A DNA stretch of 13,185 nucleotides, taken from CAZBSE01 sp964494385 (GTDB taxonomy: Bacteria > Actinomycetota > Humimicrobiia > Humimicrobiales > Humimicrobiaceae). Positions 6,590 to 13,185 of this stretch are shown here, piece after piece. The stretch spans positions 1-13,185 of the forward strand of contig CAZBSE010000029.1 of the NCBI GenBank assembly GCA_964494385.1, given 5' to 3'. The notes beneath the pieces were generated by a model. That model searched no databases and was not told the DNA's origin. It was given only the letters and a program-made list of their open reading frames with translations. Each line of letters starts with the position of its first letter. The stretch's first letter is position 1. The translations under genes were made by a program, and so were the position numbers.

Positions 6590-7003
6590 ATGGAATTTTT
6601 TAACGGGTTATGCAAAAAAAACAATTTAAGGGTCACACCTCAGAGGAGTTTGATTTATAAAGAGTTAGTGGGATCAAAGGATCACCCCAGCGTAGAGATT
6701 TTATACAGGAAGGTGAAAAAAAAATTCCCTGCCATTTCTTTTGATACAGTTTATAGAACTCTTTTGACTTTCTCTAAGATAGGAATTGCGGATATACTGA
6801 CCATCCCCGGTGAACCGAAGAGATTTGACGGGGATAGGAAAAGACATTATCACTTCAGATGCATAAAATGCGGTAATATCATAGATATCCACGACAGTTC
6901 CTATAGCATAGACATACCCAGGAGTATAAGTACAAAGTTTAATGTACTGGACTCCAAAATTATTTTTGAAGGTATATGTGATAAGTGTAAGGAAGATAAA
7001 TAA
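6590..7003 (+). CDS. perR: Fur-family metalloregulator, PerR-like
   Basis: This repressor of 137 residues has an N-terminal winged helix (about 1-80, with VTPQRSLIYKEL and the recognition segment SFDTVYRTL) and a C-terminal metal and dimerisation domain. The likely Fe/Mn sensing set is His32, Asp80 (KRFD), His86, His88 and Asp99 (NIID). This pattern, with Asp in the last position, fits peroxide sensor PerR better than Fur, which usually has Glu there. The structural zinc site is Cys91-x2-Cys94 with Cys130-x2-Cys133. The neighbour rubrerythrin, a classic PerR target in anaerobes, supports this. Autoregulation is indicated by the operator in its promoter. The start codon has no visible ribosome binding site, but it is the only ATG before the HTH. 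Fur or Zur cannot be excluded. Confidence 0.82.
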   Translation: MEFFNGLCKKNNLRVTPQRSLIYKELVGSKDHPSVEILYRKVKKKFPAISFDTVYRTLLTFSKIGIADILTIPGEPKRFDGDRKRHYHFRCIKCGNIIDIHDSSYSIDIPRSISTKFNVLDSKIIFEGICDKCKEDK

Positions 7004-7032
7004 TATAAAAATAAATACAGGGGAGGAGAAAT

Positions 7033-7533
7033 ATGAATGGAAATAAGACTTTAAAAAATCTTGCCGAAGCTTTTGCCGGTGAATCACAGGCAAATAGAAA
7101 ATATCTTGCTTTTGCAAAAAAGGCGGACAGGGATGGCTACTCACAGGAGGCAAAACTATTTAGAGCTGCTGCCAGCGCTGAAACGGTCCATGCCCATAAT
7201 CACCTGAAAGCAATGGGTGGAATAAAATCTACGGAAGAAAACTTAAATGAAGCAGTAAGCGGAGAAACTTTTGAATTTGAGAAAATGTATCCCGGCATGA
7301 TAGAGGATGCAAAAAATGAAAATGAAGATGAGGCAAGGATAAGTTTTGTTTTTGCCAATAAGGTCGAACAGATTCACGCTGATCTTTATAAAAAATATCT
7401 GAATAATCTCGGCAAAAATGAGGATACTGCCATATTTGTGTGCCAGATATGCGGAAATACAGTGGAAGGTAACGCACCGGATAAATGTCCTGTTTGCGGG
7501 AATCCAAAAGAGATGTTTAAAGAAATAAAGTAA
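7033..7533 (+). CDS. rbr: Rubrerythrin
   Basis: This cytoplasmic non-haem iron protein of 166 residues reduces hydrogen peroxide in anaerobes. The ferritin-like domain (about 1-130) provides the di-iron ligands: Glu17 in GESQAN, Glu50 with His53 in SAETVH, acidic residues near 79-83, and Glu112 with His115 in VEQIH. The C-terminal rubredoxin domain has Cys137-x2-Cys140 and Cys152-x2-Cys155 (CQICG, CPVCG). Length and domain order are those of the standard short rubrerythrin. A strong GGAGGAG (7022-7028) precedes the ATG. The 29-bp gap to the regulator implies co-transcription and therefore peroxide or iron control. Confidence 0.96.
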   Translation: MNGNKTLKNLAEAFAGESQANRKYLAFAKKADRDGYSQEAKLFRAAASAETVHAHNHLKAMGGIKSTEENLNEAVSGETFEFEKMYPGMIEDAKNENEDEARISFVFANKVEQIHADLYKKYLNNLGKNEDTAIFVCQICGNTVEGNAPDKCPVCGNPKEMFKEIK

Positions 7534-7550
7534 AATTTCGAACTAAAAAA

Positions 7551-8393
7551 GTGGAGGAACAGATCAAAGGGACTCTTTTTATTTGTGCAACTCCCATTGG
7601 TAATCTGGAGGATGTCAGCTTCAGGCTCAAAAGAATACTGGGGGAAGCGGACCTGATTGCTGCAGAGGATACCAGGACCATAAGGAAACTGCTAGGCAGA
7701 TATGATATTCCAAATAAAAGTATTATAAGTTATCATGATTTCAGTAAAATAAACCGCATTAACTATATCACCGATAAACTGGAAGAAGGGCAAAATGTTG
7801 CCCTGGTTTCAGAATCGGGTATGCCTGCTATTCAGGATCCCGGTTTTAAGCTGGTAAACAGATGTATTGAAAAGGATATTCCTCTTACCGTAATACCAGG
7901 TCCAAGCGCTGCCGTAAGCGCACTGGTTCTTTCGGGACTGCCTACGGACAGTTTTTTATTTGTGGGTTTTCTTCCCAGAGCGAAATCCAGGAGAAAAAAC
8001 AAACTTCTGGAACTGGCCGCTTATCCCCATACCCTTATATTCTATGAGTCGCCTAAGAGGATAGAAACGCTGACGCAGGAGCTTATACAAAAATTCGGCG
8101 ACAGGAAAGCGGGTCTGATAAGGGAAATTACCAAAGTATATGAGCAGTCAATAAGAGGCAGCTTAAGCGAGATCAATGCCCGGCTTAAAGTAAAAAAAGT
8201 AAAGGGAGAAGTCGTACTTGTAGTTGGTGGTTACAGGAAAGAGTTAATTAAAAGCTATACTTCAGAAGAGATAGCCGGACAGCTGATAAGCCTGCTCAAA
8301 CAGGGCATTTCCAAAAAGAGCTCCTTAAAGATTTTATTGTCCAGGTATGACATAGACAGGCAAAAATTGTATAATATTGCAACGAAAATTTAA
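7551..8393 (+). CDS. rsmI: 16S rRNA (cytidine-1402 2'-O)-methyltransferase RsmI
   Basis: This S-adenosylmethionine-dependent methyltransferase of 280 residues modifies C1402 in the 30S decoding centre. It has the tetrapyrrole methylase fold: ATPIGNLEDVSFR (13-25), AAEDTRT (37-43), SYHDF (60-64), the loop SESGMPAIQDPG (87-98), PGPSA (116-120) and FYESPKRIET. A C-terminal helical HTH-like part (about 235-280) completes the usual length. The glycine-rich loop departs from the common SDAGTPxISDPG, with Glu-Ser and Met-Pro-Ala in place of Asp-Ala and Thr-Pro. The start is GTG without an upstream ribosome binding site; a GGAGG sits just inside the gene, but no ATG/GTG/TTG follows it before the core domain. 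It begins 17 bp after rubrerythrin. Confidence 0.93.
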   Translation: MEEQIKGTLFICATPIGNLEDVSFRLKRILGEADLIAAEDTRTIRKLLGRYDIPNKSIISYHDFSKINRINYITDKLEEGQNVALVSESGMPAIQDPGFKLVNRCIEKDIPLTVIPGPSAAVSALVLSGLPTDSFLFVGFLPRAKSRRKNKLLELAAYPHTLIFYESPKRIETLTQELIQKFGDRKAGLIREITKVYEQSIRGSLSEINARLKVKKVKGEVVLVVGGYRKELIKSYTSEEIAGQLISLLKQGISKKSSLKILLSRYDIDRQKLYNIATKI

Positions 8394-8446
8394 GCCGGAG
8401 AAACACAGCCTACGAAAGGCAAAAGGGATAAAAAGGATAATATAAT

Positions 8447-9985
8447 ATGACCGGAGAGAAATTTTATATCACAACTGCAATCCCGTATATGAATGCAAAA
8501 CTGCACCTGGGCCAGATCTACGAGTTTATACTGGCAGATATAGTGGCCAGGTTTAAAAGACTTACGGGCAGGGATACCTTCTTTTTAACCGGGTCCGACG
8601 AGCATGGTCAGAAAATAAATAAAAGTGCTGAAGAAAAAGAGATTTCTCCAAAAGCTTATGTGGATGAGATGGTCGGGGACATGAAAAGGCTTCTGGAATT
8701 ATATAATATCAGCAATGACAGCTATATAAGGACCACTGACAGCAGGCATGAAGAAATAGTCCGGAACATACTGATAAAATTAAAAAACAAAGGCGATCTT
8801 TATAAAAGTACATACGAAGGTAAATACTGTACTCCCTGTGAGACATTCCTGCTTGATTCCCAGCTGGTGGAAGGTAAATGCCCGCAGTGCAGCAGGGAAG
8901 TGGAATTTGTAAAAGAAGAAAATTATTTTTTTAAACTTTCCGAATATGAAGATAGGATCATAAGCCATATTGAGGAAAATCCGGATTTTATAATCCCCGA
9001 AACCAGAAAAAACGAGGTGCTGGGGATCTTAAAGCAGGGGCTCAAGGATATCAGTATTTCCAGAACTGCGGTGAAATGGGGAATCCCCCTGCCTTTCGAT
9101 CGGGGCCATTATTGTTATGTGTGGGTAGATGCCCTTATAAATTATATTTCTGCGGTGGGCTATGGTTCCGATGAGCCGGATTTGTTTAACCGTTACTGGC
9201 CGGCGGATCAGCACCATATAGGAAAGGATATCCTGAAGTTCCATGCTATAATCTGGCCCGCTATGCTGATGTCTCTGGAAATCGAGCTTCCAAAACATAT
9301 TGTGATTCACGGCTGGCTTATGATGGGAAGCGAGAAATTATCGAAATCCAAGGGAATTACCCTGGATCCCGATGACTTAGCGGACAAGTACGGTGTGGAC
9401 GGTATAAGATATTTTCTGACCAGGGAGATATCATTCGGACAGGACGGTTCTTTTACCGATGACGCCTTTATTAAAAGATATAATTCTGATCTGAGCAACG
9501 ATATCGGAAATCTGGTTTCAAGAACCCTGGCTATGATAAAAAAATACAGGGACGGCATGATCCCTAAAAGAGTTTTGAGTCCTGCTTTTGAAAAAAAATG
9601 GGATGGAGTCAAAGCCGAGGCAGTAAGGGACATAGACAGCTTCAAATTCTCTGAATGTCTTATAGCATTATGGGAGTTTATAAATATGGCCAATAAGCAT
9701 ATCGAGGACAGCCAGCCCTGGAACCTGGCAAAAGGGGAGGGTGAGGACGATCATCGGAAGCTGGATGCCGTATTATATGAAGTAATAGAAGTAATAAGGT
9801 TGTCTGCCGTAATGCTTTTACCTTTTATGCCGGAAACCTGCGGCAAGATATTCATCCAGCTGGGTATAAAAAAAGATATTGAAAAAATCACAATTGAGGT
9901 TGACGGAACCTGGGGTAGATTCGAAGGCGGGACCAAAATAGGAGAAAGGGAAATACTGTTCCCCAGGATAGATGAGGATAAATGA
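8447..9985 (+). CDS. metG: Methionyl-tRNA synthetase
   Basis: This class I synthetase of 512 residues charges tRNA-Met. The Rossmann catalytic domain begins with TTAIPYMNAKLHLGQ; the HIGH motif reads HLGQ (20-23). It contains LTGSDEHGQK (48-56), a zinc knuckle with Cys128-x2-Cys131 and Cys145-x2-Cys148, and the KMSKS motif as KLSKS (297-301). The helical anticodon-binding domain spans about 345-512. The protein ends there, lacking the C-terminal EMAP-like tRNA-binding dimerisation domain seen in the longer bacterial form. The ribosome binding site is AAAAGG about 10 bases upstream. The 53-bp gap before it is too short for a T-box. It overlaps no neighbour but ends 4 bp before tatD. Confidence 0.95.
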   Translation: MTGEKFYITTAIPYMNAKLHLGQIYEFILADIVARFKRLTGRDTFFLTGSDEHGQKINKSAEEKEISPKAYVDEMVGDMKRLLELYNISNDSYIRTTDSRHEEIVRNILIKLKNKGDLYKSTYEGKYCTPCETFLLDSQLVEGKCPQCSREVEFVKEENYFFKLSEYEDRIISHIEENPDFIIPETRKNEVLGILKQGLKDISISRTAVKWGIPLPFDRGHYCYVWVDALINYISAVGYGSDEPDLFNRYWPADQHHIGKDILKFHAIIWPAMLMSLEIELPKHIVIHGWLMMGSEKLSKSKGITLDPDDLADKYGVDGIRYFLTREISFGQDGSFTDDAFIKRYNSDLSNDIGNLVSRTLAMIKKYRDGMIPKRVLSPAFEKKWDGVKAEAVRDIDSFKFSECLIALWEFINMANKHIEDSQPWNLAKGEGEDDHRKLDAVLYEVIEVIRLSAVMLLPFMPETCGKIFIQLGIKKDIEKITIEVDGTWGRFEGGTKIGEREILFPRIDEDK

Positions 9986-9989
9986 TATT

Positions 9990-10799
9990 ATGTATTTTAT
10001 AGATACGCATGCCCATATAGATATGCTAAAAAATCTTAAACCGGCGGAAGCAGTGGCAAGATCCAGAGAAGAGGGTGTAAAATATATAATAAATGTGGGT
10101 TCAAGCATCAAGGGCAGCAGGAAATCGGTAGAATTTGCTCAAAAATTCGAAAATGTATTTGCCAGTGTGGGCATACATCCTCACTACGTTAAAGATTTCG
10201 GCAAAGAGGAAATAAAAATCCTTGAATCACTTATATGCGGGAAGCAAGATGCCGCAGGTGGGAACGAATGTAAAAGATACGGCAAGGTTGTGGCGGTAGG
10301 CGAGACCGGTTTTGACTTTTATAGAAACTTAAGCCCCAGACTGGATATGGAAAGAGCGTTTGCATCACAAATCGAACTGGCCTTAAAATATGACATACCG
10401 GTAATAATTCATGACAGGGATGCCCACAGGCAGACGCTGGAAGTGGTAAAAAAATACAGCAGCAGTAAAAATTTCAGGGCCGTGGTCCATTGCTTTTCCG
10501 GTGATGCCGCTTTTGCAATGGAGTGCCTGGATCTTGGACTATATATTTCCTTTACCGGTGTGATTACATTTCCCAATGCCGGAGATGTGCTGAAAGCGGT
10601 TGAAAAGATACCAATGGAGCGTTTATTCATAGAGACCGATTCACCTTTTCTGGCTCCTCAGGCAGAGAGGGGCAAGGAGAACTTTCCCGGATATGTGAAG
10701 CATATTGCCCAAAAAATTGCGGAAATCAAGAATTTAAGTATTGAAGAAGTTGCGGATATCACTTCAAAAAATGCACAAAAGTTCTTTTCTATAAATTAA
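9990..10799 (+). CDS. tatD: TatD-family metal-dependent DNase
   Basis: This TIM-barrel hydrolase of 269 residues has the full metal ligand set: THAH (His7, His9), GETGFDF (Glu105), IIHDR (His141), VHCFSG (His167) and ETDSPF (Asp217). LAPQAERGKENFPGYV corresponds to the conserved loop near the C-terminus. Family members are 3'-5' exonucleases linked to DNA repair, and D-aminoacyl-tRNA deacylase activity has also been proposed. I chose ATG 9990 because it starts directly at the conserved YFIDTHAH strand and lies 4 bp after the metG stop. An upstream in-frame ATG at 9972 would overlap metG and adds six residues. The metG-tatD order is widely conserved. A short acidic/glycine insertion (about 84-97) precedes the Glu motif. 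Confidence 0.94.
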   Translation: MYFIDTHAHIDMLKNLKPAEAVARSREEGVKYIINVGSSIKGSRKSVEFAQKFENVFASVGIHPHYVKDFGKEEIKILESLICGKQDAAGGNECKRYGKVVAVGETGFDFYRNLSPRLDMERAFASQIELALKYDIPVIIHDRDAHRQTLEVVKKYSSSKNFRAVVHCFSGDAAFAMECLDLGLYISFTGVITFPNAGDVLKAVEKIPMERLFIETDSPFLAPQAERGKENFPGYVKHIAQKIAEIKNLSIEEVADITSKNAQKFFSIN

Positions 10800-10812
10800 A
10801 CTTAAAATAAAA

Positions 10813-11676
10813 ATGCACTCTTATATCAGCTCACCGGGCAGGACAATTCAGATTTTAAATAAATATAAAATAAAACTCAGGAAGAATCTGGGGCAGAATT
10901 TTTTAATTGACACCAACAGCGCCAGAAAGATAGCTTCCTGCGCAGGTATAAATTCGGATGATGTGATTCTTGAAATAGGAAGCGGAATAGGGAGCCTTAC
11001 TGAAATTTTACTGGCCACAGCAAAAAAGGTTATCTGCGTCGAAGTGGATAACCTGATGATAAAGGTATTTAGGGATATATTTGAAGACAAAATCGGTAAA
11101 GAGGTACAGCTTATAAGCTCTGATGCCCTAAAAATTGACTATAGCGAAATTGGACTTAAATACGGTATAAATAAGATGGTCTCAAATCTGCCCTATAGTA
11201 TTGCGGCACCCCTGATACTTAAAATTCTCACGGAATCAGAAAATATAAAGGCACTGTTTGCAACCATACAAAAGGACATAGCCCTGAGACTGCTTGCTTT
11301 GCCGGGAGATAAAAATTACAGTTCTTATACCGTAAAAGCCAAATTTTTAGCTGATTTTAGTCTTTGCTTTAACATTTCAAGAAATTGTTTTATGCCCAGG
11401 CCCTTTGTCGATTCGGCAGTGGTCAGGGCGGACAGGAAGGATACGAGTGTTTTAACCGGTAAAAAATTTAGCACACCTGATTTTTTTAACTTTGTAAACA
11501 GCTGCTTTCTGCACAGAAGAAAAAAGCTGGTCAATTCATTGTTTCAGGATGACTGCAAGTATAAATTGGAAACGGTAACAGGATTACTATCAGATATGGG
11601 ACGAGGCAAAGATGTAAGGGCGCAGGAACTGGACCTAAAAGATTATGTCTATTTGTATAAAAAACTTAATATGTAA
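10813..11676 (+). CDS. rsmA: 16S rRNA (adenine-1518/1519 N6)-dimethyltransferase RsmA (KsgA)
   Basis: This methyltransferase of 287 residues dimethylates two adjacent adenines in helix 45 of 16S rRNA during 30S assembly. Seen motifs are KNLGQNFLID (24-33), the SAM-binding VILEIGSGIGSLTE (51-64), an acidic residue at the end of strand 2 (EVD, 77-79), SDAL (103-106) and the catalytic NLPYSIAAPLI (125-135). The C-terminal helical domain contains FMPRPFVDSAVV and a CFLHRRKKL segment. Length is normal. No ribosome binding site is visible before the ATG, which lies 13 bp after tatD. In many Gram-positives rnmV (RNase M5) or rpf sits between tatD and this gene; here neither is present. Twelve of 13 arginine codons are AGA/AGG. 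Confidence 0.95.
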   Translation: MHSYISSPGRTIQILNKYKIKLRKNLGQNFLIDTNSARKIASCAGINSDDVILEIGSGIGSLTEILLATAKKVICVEVDNLMIKVFRDIFEDKIGKEVQLISSDALKIDYSEIGLKYGINKMVSNLPYSIAAPLILKILTESENIKALFATIQKDIALRLLALPGDKNYSSYTVKAKFLADFSLCFNISRNCFMPRPFVDSAVVRADRKDTSVLTGKKFSTPDFFNFVNSCFLHRRKKLVNSLFQDDCKYKLETVTGLLSDMGRGKDVRAQELDLKDYVYLYKKLNM

Positions 11677-11688
11677 TATAAGGCATTT

Positions 11689-12630
11689 ATGTTATCATAT
11701 AGCAAAATGAATTCGAAAAATACTTTGAAGCTAAGGGCTTCGGGAAAAATAAACCTTTATCTGAATGTTGCAAAGAACGGCAGGACCGACGGTTTTCATG
11801 AAATAAAATCCATAATGCAGAGTATAAGCCTTTCCGATGAACTAACCTTTAAGATTTCAAAGAGCAAGGATAATCATAGCTCAGATAATAAAAACGGGAT
11901 CTATATCACCTGTAATAATGAGGACATACCCCTTGATGAGAAAAATCTGGTGCACAAAGCCGCAGCATTAATCCTGGATAATTATAACCTGAGAAATAAA
12001 TATTCTGTCAGTATCAATATAGAAAAACATATCCCGGTGTGTGCGGGGCTTGCGGGAGGCAGCACCAATGCAGCGGCGACCCTGGTCGCACTGAACAGGC
12101 TGTTCGGCCTGAACATAGAAATGCCTATCCTTATGTATCTGGCAGGCGAGGTGGGGTCCGATGTTCCTTTCTGTATCAAAGGAGGTACGATCCTTGCCGA
12201 GGGCAGGGGAGAGAAACTGTCCCAGCTGCCCGGTTTGCCTTTTTACTGGATAATACTTGCAACCAACGGGGGGAAGTTCCTCTCAAAAGATGTATACGGG
12301 AAGTTTGATCTGCTGGGAGTGGAAAATAAATCAATACATAAGGAACTGGTAAATAATATTACCGAAAAGAAATTTAGCAGCTTTTTTAAAAAGCTTAAGA
12401 ACGATCTGGAAGAGATAGTAGTAATTGAAGATAAAGACATACTGACGGTAAAAGAAAAAGCATCTGAACTGGGAGCCATTGCCACTCAGATGACCGGCAG
12501 CGGCCCCACCGTATTTGCGTTTTGCGATGACTTAAAAACGGCAACCAGTATCTATAAAGGCTTAAAACCGTTATCCACAGGGATATTCCTGTCCCACACC
12601 ACATACAACAGCTTAACCATTTATAATTGA
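11689..12630 (+). CDS. ispE: 4-diphosphocytidyl-2-C-methyl-D-erythritol kinase
   Basis: This GHMP-family kinase of 313 residues phosphorylates CDP-ME in the MEP pathway for isoprenoid precursors. It shows SGKINLYL (Lys20, catalytic in the family), the ATP-binding loop PVCAGLAGGSTNAAA (116-130), GSDVPF (Asp158, the catalytic base) and the C-terminal QMTGSGPTVFAF motif. The glycine loop reads GLAGGSTNA rather than the more common GLGGGSSDA. AAGG (11680-11683) is well spaced for ATG 11689; the ATG at 11707 has no such site. The 12-bp gap to rsmA indicates co-transcription, as in many bacteria. Its presence shows that this organism uses the MEP route. Confidence 0.95.
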   Translation: MLSYSKMNSKNTLKLRASGKINLYLNVAKNGRTDGFHEIKSIMQSISLSDELTFKISKSKDNHSSDNKNGIYITCNNEDIPLDEKNLVHKAAALILDNYNLRNKYSVSINIEKHIPVCAGLAGGSTNAAATLVALNRLFGLNIEMPILMYLAGEVGSDVPFCIKGGTILAEGRGEKLSQLPGLPFYWIILATNGGKFLSKDVYGKFDLLGVENKSIHKELVNNITEKKFSSFFKKLKNDLEEIVVIEDKDILTVKEKASELGAIATQMTGSGPTVFAFCDDLKTATSIYKGLKPLSTGIFLSHTTYNSLTIYN

Positions 12631-12681
12631 TATCCGGGTTATATACTTACCAGGATCCAATAAAATAACCACAGCCGGGGT

Positions 12682-12710
12682 TTGAATTTTATAAGAATCT
12701 AATATAAAAT
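12682..12710 (+). promoter_or_regulatory. Predicted promoter of tRNA-Gln
   Basis: TTGAAT (12682-12687) and TAAAAT (12705-12710) are separated by 17 bp. The predicted start near 12717 lies about 7 bases before the mature tRNA 5' end. This sits in the 93-bp gap after ispE, where no hairpin terminator is apparent. Confidence 0.5.
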
Positions 12711-12723
12711 TTATTAACCTTTT

Positions 12724-12797
12724 TGGGGAGTAGCCAAGCGGTAAGGCAACGGGTTTTGGACCCGTGATCGGAGGTTCAAATCCTCCCTCCCCAGCCA
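12724..12797 (+). tRNA. tRNA-Gln (anticodon TTG)
   Basis: The complete cloverleaf is visible. Acceptor TGGGGAG pairs with CTCCCCA (12787-12793), followed by discriminator G and encoded CCA. The anticodon arm ACGGG-TTTTGGA-CCCGT gives anticodon TTG (12756-12758), glutamine. The T arm is GGAGG-TTCAAAT-CCTCC. Placement after ispE is known from many Gram-positive genomes. Confidence 0.97.
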
Positions 12798-12858
12798 ATC
12801 CGAACGAATACCCGCTAAAACCCCTTCATTACCCTCATTACGGTGGCCTTTTTTAGGA

Positions 12859-13158
12859 ATGAAATTATACAAATACTCAGGATCGCAGTTTGTACTCTCA
12901 CATGAATTTATCAGCCGATTTGGTTCGAAGTTTCTGAATGGTTTCTTAGCGATTGAAGATGACTATATAAACCAATGGTTCTCAGGTAGAGATATTCGGC
13001 ATTTTGAGCCCGTCGATTTTCCCTATGGATCAGTTGTTGTGATCAGGGATTTAAGCAGCAGGATTCTTGGCGGTGGAAAAATACTTTCTTACCGCATTCG
13101 CAACCTTCTGCCACAAAGGCTGGTGGATTTATTTGATTATCGGTACATCGAAATTTAA
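12859..13158 (+). CDS. Hypothetical 99-residue protein with a possible PUA-like C-terminal half
   Basis: I do not recognise this protein. No signal peptide or membrane segment is visible; it is rich in aromatic residues. The segment from about 55 (PYGSVVVIRDLSSRILGGGKILSYRI) resembles the strand-turn-strand and glycine pattern of PUA RNA-binding domains, but this is only a visual impression. The N-terminal half contains FLNGFLAIEDDYINQWF. The start is uncertain: AGGA directly abuts the ATG, leaving no spacing, and the frame stays open upstream back to the tRNA without another start, so it could be the 3' remnant of a longer gene. Five of nine arginine codons are CGN, unlike the resident genes. 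Its position 61 bp beyond tRNA-Gln suits acquired DNA. Confidence 0.55.
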   Translation: MKLYKYSGSQFVLSHEFISRFGSKFLNGFLAIEDDYINQWFSGRDIRHFEPVDFPYGSVVVIRDLSSRILGGGKILSYRIRNLLPQRLVDLFDYRYIEI

Positions 13159-13185
13159 ATAATTTGTCGTAGTTTTACTCAAATC

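Noticed and set aside
8394..8446. A T-box or SAM-type leader before metG
   Set aside because: Only 53 bases separate rsmI and metG, too short for a T-box or riboswitch, and no conserved core is visible.
10800..10812. A missing rnmV or rpf gene between tatD and rsmA as evidence of deletion
   Set aside because: These genes are absent at this place in many genomes, and the 13-bp gap shows no remnant.
12613..12798. A 61-codon minus-strand frame beginning MAGEGGFEPP
   Set aside because: It is the antisense reading of tRNA-Gln. This peptide type is a well-known spurious annotation opposite tRNA genes.

Overview
This window comes from a bacterial chromosome that is fairly AT-rich. It has a strong preference for AGA/AGG arginine codons and tRNA genes that encode their own CCA end. 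Rubrerythrin with a PerR-like regulator points to an anaerobe or microaerophile. The order rsmI-metG-tatD-rsmA-ispE followed by tRNA-Gln is the arrangement known from Gram-positive lineages (Bacillota and Actinomycetota) and from some deep-branching anaerobes. I cannot assign a phylum from the sequence alone.

Layout. Bases 1-55 are the 3' part of a tRNA-Phe. From 200 to 3020 the plus strand carries a phosphate-response unit: sensor kinase (phoR), response regulator (phoB/phoP) and phoU. The kinase comes first and no Pst transporter is present. A block of TTTAAT repeats at an exact 11-bp step lies between the regulator gene and phoU and looks like a Pho box. From 3111 to 6481 three genes run on the minus strand: a RCK-type potassium channel (most upstream), a cellobiose 2-epimerase and a GH130 mannoside phosphorylase. 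The last two form a plausible beta-mannobiose/mannoside catabolic pair. They use CGN arginine codons in about half of cases, whereas the potassium channel and phoU use none, which suggests a recently acquired two-gene cassette.

A divergent region at 6482-6589 separates the potassium channel from a Fur/PerR-family regulator. It holds a near-consensus promoter with a Fur/PerR-type operator between -35 and -10. The regulator is followed by rubrerythrin, and then with no large gap by a translation and isoprenoid housekeeping run: rsmI (16S rRNA C1402 2'-O-methylation), metG, tatD, rsmA/ksgA (16S rRNA adenine dimethylation) and ispE (MEP pathway). A tRNA-Gln(TTG) with its own promoter follows. The window ends with a 99-residue hypothetical ORF of unusual codon use directly downstream of that tRNA.

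No gap longer than 300 bases lacks a gene. I found no CRISPR array, insertion sequence, rRNA or convincing factor-independent terminator. The most noteworthy points are the mannoside cassette with foreign-looking codon use, the periodic Pho-box-like array before phoU, the operator embedded in the perR-like promoter, and the unexplained small ORF beside tRNA-Gln. I did not find clear evidence of a wholly undescribed system.
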